From Ruminococcus sp. (GTDB lineage: Bacteria; Bacillota; Clostridia; Oscillospirales; Ruminococcaceae), in assembly GCF_019423705.1 (NCBI RefSeq), contig NZ_JAHZAX010000015.1, forward strand, positions 1 to 42,205: 42,205 nt of DNA, given 5' to 3'. Of the stretch, positions 23,187 through 31,399 are shown piece by piece. How positions within the stretch are numbered: the stretch's first letter is position 1; every line of letters begins with the position of its first letter. The notes below the pieces were generated by a model that worked only from the letters and a program-made list of their open reading frames with translations, had not been told where the DNA came from and made no database searches. Made by a program: the position numbers and the translations under genes.

Positions 23187-24242
23187 CTATTTCTTTTTGC
23201 TTCTGCCGTTTTCTTTCTTGTTCTTGCCCTCGCCTTTGATCTTTCCTCTTATCCATATCACGATAACGAAAAGGGCTATCACAAGAACTATCAGCACAAT
23301 AGCAAGCGCTGCATTGAGCACGCCTTTGTACTTGTCAAGAGCGTCGTTCTCTCTTGTGAGGGTCGATGATGAGCTGTCCTTTTTCGTGGTGACCTTGCCC
23401 TCATCTGTCTGAACAGTCTCCCCTGCCTGCGCCCTGATTATCGTGATGGTGTAGGTGGTCTTGTTGCCGTCAACGTCTGTGACGGTGATAGTGCGGACGT
23501 TTTCACCTACTTGACACTCGCTTGTGCCTGTGTACCAAATGTAATCGGACGGGCTTGCGGTCGTGCCCTCGATCTCGACATTGTCAACTGAATTGTCAAC
23601 ATTTACCGTGTAGTTGTAAACATTGTATGCAAATGCAGGCGAAAGCTGTCCGTGATCGACTGTCAGCGCAGTAAGAACGCCCTTTGTGGGAACGCCGTTT
23701 TCGGCTGTGGTGGTCTCAGTCGCTTTCGTTGTCGTGGTGGTAGTTGTGGTCTCCGTTTCGGTCTCAGTTTCGCTGACAACATCGCCGCCAACTGTCACCA
23801 TTCCGTATGCCGTTGGAGAGCCGATAAGCCGGGAATCGGGAGAGTATATCTGACAGCCCTGCAAATTGAAATTCGCCGTGCCTGTCGAAAGTCCTTTGAA
23901 AGTGAATGTAAAAGTCACTTCCTGTGACGTGCTGTCGGGGAAGCCGTTTATTGTCAGCATTCCTCCGCCCCCCGAAGCGTTGTCAGAGGACACGAACTGC
24001 ACAAGCGAATCGTCATAGGCAAGATTTGCCTGCACGCTGCCAATATCGGAATCTGCGGAAAATGTTATGGACAGCTGAAATTCCTGCCCGGTCATAACCG
24101 CATTTTTCGGCAGATAGAAAAATGCCTCACCCGTTGCAAAAACGTTCATTGCGCCGAATCCTACAGCCAGCGCAAGGCAAATGAGCATTGCAAAAAACGT
24201 TCTGGATATCCCAGCTTTTCTTTGTCTTCTTTCTGCCGTCAT
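23187..24242 (-). CDS. Membrane-anchored surface protein with cohesin-like and cadherin-like domains
   Basis: 351 residues from ATG 24242 (AAAGGTGAT six bases upstream; a GTG at 24251 is less likely). A signal peptide ends near FATGEA. Residues ~35-150 look like a cohesin domain (…TGQEFQLSITFSADSDIGSV, then LAYDDSLVQF, VTFTFTFKG, GTANFNLQGC). A Thr/Glu linker follows, then a cadherin-like beta-sandwich domain (~190-275: LTALTVDHGQLSPAF…ITVTDVDGNKTTYTITII). A C-terminal membrane helix (~305-325) ends in a Lys-rich tail. Cohesins bind dockerins; this one would hold a dockerin-bearing enzyme at the cell surface. The gene lies 22 bp after the protease gene in one operon. No dockerin is visible in the window. 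Confidence 0.75.
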   Translation of the reverse strand: MTAERRQRKAGISRTFFAMLICLALAVGFGAMNVFATGEAFFYLPKNAVMTGQEFQLSITFSADSDIGSVQANLAYDDSLVQFVSSDNASGGGGMLTINGFPDSTSQEVTFTFTFKGLSTGTANFNLQGCQIYSPDSRLIGSPTAYGMVTVGGDVVSETETETETTTTTTTTKATETTTAENGVPTKGVLTALTVDHGQLSPAFAYNVYNYTVNVDNSVDNVEIEGTTASPSDYIWYTGTSECQVGENVRTITVTDVDGNKTTYTITIIRAQAGETVQTDEGKVTTKKDSSSSTLTRENDALDKYKGVLNAALAIVLIVLVIALFVIVIWIRGKIKGEGKNKKENGRSKKK

Positions 24243-24264
24243 AATTATCACCTTTCCTTAGGGG

Positions 24265-27200
24265 TCATTGAGTGTAGACCCAGTATTTATCAGACCACGC
24301 CCCGTTGTAAGTCTTTCCCCCTGTGACCGTGTAGCTTCTTACACGGACGTAATATTTTTTGTATCTTGCAAGTCCCGACACCGTCTTTTTATCGGTGCGG
24401 TTGTTTGTCACCTTGACGCTTTTTGCGCCCTTGAAATCGGCACGCTGAGAATATGATATCTCATAGCCTGTGGCAGAGCCTTTTTGCGCCCAGTCAACAA
24501 AGAACCCGGCCTTTGTGCCGTAAATCCGCTGTATCACCTGCTTTGCGGGATAGATAGCAAAGCTTTTCGTGATAACGCCGCCGTAAATTCCCTTGCCTGT
24601 GATGATGACCTTTGCCGTGCCGACCTTTGTGTTTGCGGAATATTTCACGGTGTAGTCTGTGCCGTTTTTAAGGGTCTTTGCGCCGTATTTTACAGTAATG
24701 TTCTGCGTGATAGCCTTGCCTGTAAAGGTCTTTGAACCAATGCCGCTGACCTTGGCGTTTGCGAAATTAGTCTTTGCGGTCACAACGCTTTTAGCGTCCG
24801 ACCAGCCGCCGTAATAGGTCTTTCCGCCCTTGACTGTATAAGAGCGAACTCTTACATAATATGTCTTTGAAGCACCCAACCCGAGGACTGTCATAGTGTC
24901 GGTCTTGTTGGTGGAGAGCTTGTTTGTAGTGGCATTCGTGAAATCAGATTTTGCGCTGTACTGTACTTCATAACCCGTGGCAGAACCTTTCTTCACAAAG
25001 TCTACAAAGAAGCCCTTGTATCTTGTTTCAAGCGCCTGTATCTGCTGTTTTGCTGGGTTGATAACAAAGGTCGCAGTCTGCTTGCCCTTGTAATTGCCGT
25101 AAAATTCTACCGATATCTTTCCGGTGCCCACATTGACGTTTGAGGAATACAGCACCATATAATCAATATACGGCTCAAGGGTCTTAGTGCCGTCCTTTAC
25201 AAGCACATCTGGGGATATGGCCTTGCCCGTGAACGACATCGGCGTTGGGTAATAAAGCTTGAACTTTGAGGCGTCCTTCGGCTGGATAGTAAAGCTTTTC
25301 GCTGTCGAGCCGCTGTATTCGCCCTTGCCAACGAAGGTCATTTTTGCTTGTCCTGCGTTCTGATTGTTCAAATAATAAACAGCGTAATCCTCGCCCTGTT
25401 TGAGCTCTTTTCCCTCATAGGTCAGCTTGACGTTTGGCTGCTGGATAGCCTTTCCCGTGTATGTGAAAGTGCTCTTGAAGCCCGTGATCTCGCAGTCTGC
25501 AATAAGCTTGCTGTCGGAATACTCTGCCGTAATGGTCATATCCTCTGTGACGTTTTTATAGTCCTTATCCCAGCCCGTAAAGCGCAAGCCCTTTATGGAA
25601 GGCGCTTTCGGCGCTTTTGCGGACTTGCCGTATTCAGCAGTCTGCTGACTGAGCACATTGCCGTCCTTATCCACAAAAGTTACATTATATTGGTAAGCTC
25701 TCCAAGCGGCATAAAGGGTCTTTGCGCCGTCGGAATAAGAAACGCTCTCGATCTTATCCCCCGAAAGTGCGGCGTTATCGTACCAGCCTGCAAAGTCTGC
25801 GCCCTCTTTTGTTGGCTCACAAAGCGCAACGCTTTCGCCCTCGCTTAGATATTCGGGATTGTCAGCGCTGTTTGTTCCTCCATTCAGAACATAGTCGATA
25901 GTTACAGATTTCGCTTTAACAAGCTTTGCATTTACCGTGCTGTCCTTGGTGAAAACTGTGTCCGCACCGACTGCAACGCCGTCTTTATACCATTTTAAAG
26001 CGTAGCCCTCCTGCACATCGACAGTCGGATATTTCACCTTGCCGTCCTTATCTGTGCAGGCGTAATGCTTGCCGTCGGGGGCTTCAAATGTTATCTTGTG
26101 TGAAGCCTGCTCATCAGCACGAGTGAGCCGTGCTTTGCCGCCGACCATTGTCCAATTTCCGCTGTCCGCCTGCTTTTCGCCAACAGTATTCAGCGAATAG
26201 GCTGCGGAGCTTGTAACATTTGACAAAGCCGTTTTCTTAACATTGCTGTCAGTAAAGTTGCCGTTATACCAGCAGTCAACATACTGCTGCCCGTAATAAG
26301 CGTCATTATCAATGCTGCCAACAATGGCTTTTGCCTTTGAACTGCTTGATTTTGTGAGATCAGAAGCGCACTCGGTCAAGGTCAGCGAACCTGCCTTGCC
26401 AACGATACCCCCTGCGGAGCTTGTGCCCTTGACAGTTCCGCTGAATGTGCAGCGCTGGATAGATACTGCATCAAATCCGCCAACGATACCACCTGCGTAT
26501 TTGCCGCTGACAGTTATTTTCTCTGCGCTGAGATCTCTTATCTGCGCCCTATCCGCTGCATATCCGAACAGACCTGCATAAGAATTATTTTGGATAACAG
26601 CATTTTTCAGAACGTGTCCGTTGCCGTCAAAATATCCGCAGAAAGGATCAAAATCCGTTCCCACTGCCGATATTTTTGCGCCGCCGAAGTCGATATCGCT
26701 TTCAAGGATGACACGCTTCCCTGCGAAGCTTTCGCCGCCTGACACACGCTTTGCGAAGCTTTTCCAGTCCGCCGCCGTTTTTATAACAAGGCTCTGCTCC
26801 TTGATCTCTTTTGCCTTTGCCTTGATAAGAAGCTCGGCGTTGATGATATCGTTCTTTGAGGCGTTTTCGTCCGCAATGACTTTCTTGCCCTTTTGGACTT
26901 CACGCTCGTAACCGCTCTTGTTCTCATATTTTGCCACAAGGGCTTCAAGCTCGCTCTTGTCGGCGTTGTCGATATCGTCAGTATAGGCAAATATCATCGG
27001 CTGACCTGTGTAAGCGTCCTCGTCGGTTATGTCCGTCCAGCTGTCGCCGTCGTTGGAAATATACGCCTGCCCAGGCTTCAAAAGCCCATCGGTGTAGCCA
27101 TAAACTGTCACATATCCTGCGCCGCCATCGTTGCTGAAAGTCACCACAACAGAATATCTTTCGCCCTTGTCAAGCTCAACATCGGGGATATCAACGGTAT

Positions 27201-28425
27201 AGAACCCGTCGCTCTGCACCTTTCCGCTGACCTCACATTCAAGTAAGCCAACAGGGGTGCTGTCGGAGACGGAAGTGTAGACCTGCACGGTATAATCCGC
27301 CTTGCCCGTGTTGCCGAGATACATAAAGCCGACCTTGTCAAGAAGCTCGTCATTTTCGGCGGTGAAAACGTCTGCGCCGCTCATTTTCTTCTCGTTGAAA
27401 ACATAGAACATCGAATTGCTGGGATTTGCAGGATAATTGTAGCTGTTATCGCAGCTTTCCGTCAGGTCGAAAGCCACCCAGTCGGTCATTTCAGCCTCTT
27501 CATAGGATATCCAGTAATATCCGTCCGTGCCGCTTGAAACTCCCCAAGAGCCTTTCACCAGCCAAGCGCCGTTTTTCTTTGGCCGATAGCCTGCGAGGAA
27601 GTTGGTTTTGCTGTAATTATCGTCCCAGCCCACAACGCTTACAGCGTGGTTGATACTGCTGTTTTTCGTGGTCTCGGGGTCGTAATAGCTCTTGTCATCG
27701 GCGGTCATATATGCGCCGTCCGCATAATAGCTCACCATTACGCCGCCGCATTCTTTTATCCTGTTTTTTATGGCAGTCTTTCCGCCTGTGATCGTCGAAG
27801 CGTAGTTGAGCTGATATTCGCAAACGCCCTTTTTCTCCTCAGATACGATAGTGGCGTCCGTGCCGTCTGATACGAAAGGCTCGTATTCCTCATAGCACAG
27901 CCCCCTATGGGCAGCCATTGCAAGTGACGAATCCATCCAGTTTCCGCCGCAATCCCATATAGAATCGTCAAATCCGCCGTTTGCATATGTAGAAAGTGCA
28001 AGGCTTGCCACGGAAAACTGCACGTTCTGATTTTCAAGTCCCTTTGTGATAAGATTGCTCTCAGCGCAGGAAAGCGCCGCAAATGCCCAGCAAGTGCCTG
28101 TTTGGAACTGATTTTTGACAGTCGTCAGCGTGTTTTTTGACCTTGGGTCGTACTTTGCAGGCAGCGAAGCCGCCGCTTTCTGCGCATACGCCGAAACACC
28201 GCCGCCAACGTCTGTATCCGTATCATCGCTATCCGAACTATCCGATTTTTCCAGACCTTCCATTTCATAGCCGTAGCCGTTATCTGTGAAAATTATCCTG
28301 CCCGTCTTGAATTTCTGGCTGTCATTATCCGCAATATCAGTCATATCGGCAAAGACTGCGCAAGGAAACTGCGCCGATAATACCGCCGCCGTCAAAATGG
28401 CAGCGCATTTAAATATCACCCTCAT
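24265..28425 (-). CDS. Large secreted papain-like (C1A) multidomain protein
   Basis: 1386 residues with a signal peptide (cleavage near FADMTD). Peptidase C1A domain, ~88-320: oxyanion Gln106, catalytic Cys112 (QTGTCWAFA), His260 (INHAVSVVGWDD). The usual Asn of KNSWG is Gly292 (KGSWG). A lectin-like domain follows (~325-480: SNSMFYVFNEKKMSG, FMYLGNTGKADYTVQVYTS), then a helical segment, GLUG-type repeats (~560-700), two InlB-like (Listeria-Bacteroides) repeats (~830-960: FAGWYDN, FTGWDKD), and two tandem units each with an Ig-like stretch and a fibronectin III-like domain ending in YYVRVRSYTVKGGKTY/TGGKTY. It probably acts on proteins outside the cell. The start has an AGAAGGGAG site. It is the first gene of an operon with the cohesin protein. 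Confidence 0.88.
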   Translation of the reverse strand: MRVIFKCAAILTAAVLSAQFPCAVFADMTDIADNDSQKFKTGRIIFTDNGYGYEMEGLEKSDSSDSDDTDTDVGGGVSAYAQKAAASLPAKYDPRSKNTLTTVKNQFQTGTCWAFAALSCAESNLITKGLENQNVQFSVASLALSTYANGGFDDSIWDCGGNWMDSSLAMAAHRGLCYEEYEPFVSDGTDATIVSEEKKGVCEYQLNYASTITGGKTAIKNRIKECGGVMVSYYADGAYMTADDKSYYDPETTKNSSINHAVSVVGWDDNYSKTNFLAGYRPKKNGAWLVKGSWGVSSGTDGYYWISYEEAEMTDWVAFDLTESCDNSYNYPANPSNSMFYVFNEKKMSGADVFTAENDELLDKVGFMYLGNTGKADYTVQVYTSVSDSTPVGLLECEVSGKVQSDGFYTVDIPDVELDKGERYSVVVTFSNDGGAGYVTVYGYTDGLLKPGQAYISNDGDSWTDITDEDAYTGQPMIFAYTDDIDNADKSELEALVAKYENKSGYEREVQKGKKVIADENASKNDIINAELLIKAKAKEIKEQSLVIKTAADWKSFAKRVSGGESFAGKRVILESDIDFGGAKISAVGTDFDPFCGYFDGNGHVLKNAVIQNNSYAGLFGYAADRAQIRDLSAEKITVSGKYAGGIVGGFDAVSIQRCTFSGTVKGTSSAGGIVGKAGSLTLTECASDLTKSSSSKAKAIVGSIDNDAYYGQQYVDCWYNGNFTDSNVKKTALSNVTSSAAYSLNTVGEKQADSGNWTMVGGKARLTRADEQASHKITFEAPDGKHYACTDKDGKVKYPTVDVQEGYALKWYKDGVAVGADTVFTKDSTVNAKLVKAKSVTIDYVLNGGTNSADNPEYLSEGESVALCEPTKEGADFAGWYDNAALSGDKIESVSYSDGAKTLYAAWRAYQYNVTFVDKDGNVLSQQTAEYGKSAKAPKAPSIKGLRFTGWDKDYKNVTEDMTITAEYSDSKLIADCEITGFKSTFTYTGKAIQQPNVKLTYEGKELKQGEDYAVYYLNNQNAGQAKMTFVGKGEYSGSTAKSFTIQPKDASKFKLYYPTPMSFTGKAISPDVLVKDGTKTLEPYIDYMVLYSSNVNVGTGKISVEFYGNYKGKQTATFVINPAKQQIQALETRYKGFFVDFVKKGSATGYEVQYSAKSDFTNATTNKLSTNKTDTMTVLGLGASKTYYVRVRSYTVKGGKTYYGGWSDAKSVVTAKTNFANAKVSGIGSKTFTGKAITQNITVKYGAKTLKNGTDYTVKYSANTKVGTAKVIITGKGIYGGVITKSFAIYPAKQVIQRIYGTKAGFFVDWAQKGSATGYEISYSQRADFKGAKSVKVTNNRTDKKTVSGLARYKKYYVRVRSYTVTGGKTYNGAWSDKYWVYTQ

Positions 28426-28484
28426 AAAATTCTCCCTTCTGCCCTATATCATTTTTAGTTGTCTTTTGTTCTGTCTGTATTTTT

Positions 28485-29645
28485 TTATGTTATAGCTATC
28501 TTTCTTGTGTACTCATTTGAAACGCACCTGCCGTAAGCCGCAGTCTCACGCAGCTTGACGGCGTTTTTCTCTAGGAACGCCACCCTCTTTGCATATTCCG
28601 AAGCGCTCTCAAGCTTTTTCAGCGAGGTGTCATATTCGAGCGTTCTGTTATCAGCCTCGGCGAGTATCCTTGTGCCAGTGTGGTTGAACGCCAAAATGCG
28701 TCCGTATGGCACTTCCATAATGTCCGAACGCCTTATGCCCAAAACAAGGTGGAGCACCATTCGCCTTACCCTCGCCATTGTGATATTTTTCGACTTGAGC
28801 CGCTGCTCAAAGGTCACAAAGTCCTCGGGGCAGGAATTTACCACCGACATAAACCTGTTTGCAAGGTGCTCATCGCAATCGGGCAGGTCAAGAAAATCCT
28901 CCTTTGAAGCGGTACAAAGCTTAAAAAGTATCTCTCTGCCAGCGCTTTTCGTCAACGATGGCGTTAGACCCTCAAAGCCTCTCGGCACATACTGCGACCA
29001 GCTTGCGCCCTCTGCGATAAGCTCTCTTATGTGTGAAGCGGAAGCAAAAGTTCCCGTGACTTTCGGTGAATCGTGCTCAACGCCCTCACGCTTTATGGCA
29101 TATGGCTGTATCCACGGCGCAATGCGCTTTACAGCCTTTATATACTCCACTGCCAACACGTTGTTCGGCGTTGAAAATACCTCTGCCATTCTGCCGCAAA
29201 GGCTCACGGAAGCTTCATACATCGCTTGCGGATAAGTCTTGCCCTCTGCCACAAGTTCCCTCACCTGTTGTGAATTTTCCAGCATTGCGGATATCTCCGC
29301 CGCCTGCTCGAGAGTGTGCCTATCGCCGCTTTCGCTGCCGAAAGACAGCATATCAACAACGCCTTCGCCAAGTCCTGCCATAAGCCTTACCGCCGAACGT
29401 GCGAAAATCTCGCTGTTTGAGCAGGAAAAGGGGCAAGGCAGCTCAATAACAAGGTCTGCGCCGTTTTGAACAGCTATCTGCGCCCTGTCATATTTTGAAA
29501 AAACTGCCGCCGTGCCACGCTGAACGCAATCGCCGCTCATTATGACGACAACGCCCTCTGCGCCTGCTTTTCTTGTTGCCTGAAGCTGAAATTTGTGTCC
29601 GTTATGGAACGGATTGTACTCTGCTACTACACCTGCGATCCTCAT
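28485..29645 (-). CDS. tmcAL: tRNA-Met cytidine acetate ligase (TmcAL)
   Basis: 386 residues, close to the ~400 usual for the family. The N-terminal nucleotidyltransferase motif GVVAEYNPFHNGH (residues 5-17) binds ATP, and SGDCVQRG and KYDRAQIAVQNGADLVIELP follow. The enzyme uses acetate and ATP to make N4-acetylcytidine at the wobble base of elongator tRNA-Met, known from Bacillus subtilis. It is divergent from acetate kinase, another acetate-using enzyme, 339 bp away. A run of four Cs complements a purine-rich GGGGG site near the start. The gene is complete. Confidence 0.9.
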   Translation of the reverse strand: MRIAGVVAEYNPFHNGHKFQLQATRKAGAEGVVVIMSGDCVQRGTAAVFSKYDRAQIAVQNGADLVIELPCPFSCSNSEIFARSAVRLMAGLGEGVVDMLSFGSESGDRHTLEQAAEISAMLENSQQVRELVAEGKTYPQAMYEASVSLCGRMAEVFSTPNNVLAVEYIKAVKRIAPWIQPYAIKREGVEHDSPKVTGTFASASHIRELIAEGASWSQYVPRGFEGLTPSLTKSAGREILFKLCTASKEDFLDLPDCDEHLANRFMSVVNSCPEDFVTFEQRLKSKNITMARVRRMVLHLVLGIRRSDIMEVPYGRILAFNHTGTRILAEADNRTLEYDTSLKKLESASEYAKRVAFLEKNAVKLRETAAYGRCVSNEYTRKIAIT

Positions 29646-29880
29646 TTTTAAAATCCCCCGAATTTTATTTTTATCAAAGTCTTTTCGCCCCTATATCATT
29701 AGTTGCAAAAAGCCTCGTTTGGTTACAACTTTAAATGTAAAACAGCTTAATAGCTATTGGCTTTATCCATATATGAATATTATGCACCCACCAGCCTGTT
29801 TTATGGTTATGACAGTTATAACAGTCGGTGTAAAATTGCGATAAAAAATTGTGCAATATGTATATTTATGAAAAAAGCCC

Positions 29881-29909
29881 TTGAAATTTATCATTAACAT
29901 TGATATACT
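29881..29909 (+). promoter_or_regulatory. Promoter of ackA
   Basis: TTGAAA (29881-29886), 17-bp spacer, TATACT (29904-29909), about 75 bp before the ATG. The rest of the 29646-29984 gap is AT-rich and shows no other clear element. Confidence 0.75.
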
Positions 29910-29984
29910 ATAAGTATATGATATTATGGGCATAAAGTCAAGCCCGTTATCTGACACATTATAACGAGAGGAGATTTTTTACCA

Positions 29985-31181
29985 ATGAAAATCTTAGTAG
30001 TAAACGCAGGTTCTTCCTCGCTGAAGTATCAGCTTCTCGATATGACTGACGAGTCAGTTATCGCAAAGGGAAACTGCGACCGTATCGGTGTTGACGGCCA
30101 CGTCAGCGCAAAGACAGGCGACGGCAGACATATTGAAGAAGATTGCAGCTTCCCAACTCATACTGAGGCTTTTGAGAAGCTTGTTGAAGTTCTTACCAGC
30201 GGTGAGACAAAGGTCATCGACTCAATGTCTGAAATTTCCGCAGTCGGCCACAGAATAGTACAGGGCGCAGAAGTTTTCAAGGAGACTTGCCTTGCGACTG
30301 ACGAAGTTATCGACAAGATCGACGATCTCGCTGAGCTCGCACCTGTTCACAACCACCCACACGCACTTGCTCTGAGAGCCTGCAAGGCTGTTATCCCAGA
30401 GGGCACGCCACAGGTAGTTGTATTCGATACAGCTTTCCATTCCACAATGCCAAGAAAGGCTTACCTCTATGGTCTGCCATATGAGTGCTATACTGATCTT
30501 CACGTTAGAAAGTACGGCTTCCACGGAACATCACACAGATATGTTTCCGGCGAGCTTGCAAAGATTATGGGCAAGCCTATCGAAGAGCTCAAGATAGTTT
30601 CCTGCCACCTTGGCAACGGCTCTTCAATCACAGCTATCAACGGCGGCAAGTCAGTTGATACATCAATGGGCTTCACTCCTCTTGACGGACTTGTAATGGG
30701 CACACGCTGCGGCTCTGTTGACCCTTCAGCAGTTGACTTCGTTGAGAAGAAAATGGGCTTCACACCAGATCAGATGACAGAGTATATGAACAAGAAATCG
30801 GGATTCCTCGGCCTTTCGGGTATCGGCTCTGATAACAGAGATATCCAGGCTGCCGCAAGTGAGGGCAACGAGAGAGCGCTTATCGTAAGCGAGATCTTCG
30901 CATATCAGATCAAGAAGTTCATCGGTTCTTATGCCGCAGTTATGAACGGCCTTGACGCAGTTATCTTCACAGGCGGTATCGGCGAGAACGCACCGGAAGT
31001 AAGAGCTGCAGCTTGTTCAAACCTCGATATCCTCGGTATCCATATCGACGCAGAAAAGAACCTCTGCCGTGGTATCTGTCAGGAAATTTCAGCTGACGAC
31101 GCAAAGACAAAGGTTTACGTTATCCCAACAAACGAAGAGCTTCTTATCGCAAGAGATACATTGGCTCTTATCTCAAAGTAA
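29985..31181 (+). CDS. ackA: Acetate kinase
   Basis: 398 residues, the normal length. The family motifs are all present: VNAGSSSLKYQ at residues 5-15, GHRIVQGAE near 87, FDTAFHSTMP near 148, GFHGTSHRYV near 180, CHLGNGSS near 205, and FTGGIGENA near 325. The enzyme converts acetyl phosphate and ADP to acetate and ATP in the cytoplasm, the last energy-yielding step of acetate fermentation. It is monocistronic: promoter at 29881, terminator at 31203. No phosphotransacetylase gene is beside it. Codon use is strongly biased (many AAG, GAG, CTT, ATC), as in highly expressed genes. The GAGAGGAG ribosome site is strong. Confidence 0.97.
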   Translation: MKILVVNAGSSSLKYQLLDMTDESVIAKGNCDRIGVDGHVSAKTGDGRHIEEDCSFPTHTEAFEKLVEVLTSGETKVIDSMSEISAVGHRIVQGAEVFKETCLATDEVIDKIDDLAELAPVHNHPHALALRACKAVIPEGTPQVVVFDTAFHSTMPRKAYLYGLPYECYTDLHVRKYGFHGTSHRYVSGELAKIMGKPIEELKIVSCHLGNGSSITAINGGKSVDTSMGFTPLDGLVMGTRCGSVDPSAVDFVEKKMGFTPDQMTEYMNKKSGFLGLSGIGSDNRDIQAAASEGNERALIVSEIFAYQIKKFIGSYAAVMNGLDAVIFTGGIGENAPEVRAAACSNLDILGIHIDAEKNLCRGICQEISADDAKTKVYVIPTNEELLIARDTLALISK

Positions 31182-31202
31182 TTATCAGATAATATTACAT
31201 AA

Positions 31203-31231
31203 AAAGGGCGGAAAAACTCCGTCCTTTTTTT
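31203..31231 (+). terminator. ackA terminator
   Basis: AAAGGGCGGA pairs with TCCGTCCTTT (one G-U pair) around a 5-nt loop, followed by a T-run. Confidence 0.9.
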
Positions 31232-31240
31232 ATTGCCAAA

Positions 31241-31328
31241 AACCAAGCGAACGAAGTTCGCAACAGAGAAATTCATCGCCGCTAGGCGATACCTTCATTC
31301 CTCATTCCTCACTTCTCATTCCTCACTA
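31241..31328. repeat. Short interspersed repeat-like segment
   Basis: Two perfect palindromic hairpins, GCGAAC-gaa-GTTCGC (31247-31261) and ATCGCC-gcta-GGCGAT (31275-31290), are followed by a pyrimidine-rich near-tandem run of CATTCCT units (31295-31326). This composite looks like short repeats scattered in intergenic regions of many Clostridia, though only one copy is in this window. Confidence 0.55.
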
Positions 31329-31331
31329 AAC

Positions 31332-31364
31332 AAAAATCGCCACAGAGCTTTGACCCTGCGGCGA
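31332..31364 (-). terminator. Terminator of the sugar transferase gene
   Basis: In the minus-strand RNA UCGCCGCAG pairs with CUGUGGCGA (one G-U pair), followed by UUUUUG. Confidence 0.75.
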
Positions 31365-31399
31365 AAATATCAAAAGTATAAAAACATAACAAGCAGAAA

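Noticed and set aside
31295..31326. CRISPR-like array
   Set aside because: The units are 7 bp with no unique spacers of constant length; it is a low-complexity tandem run.
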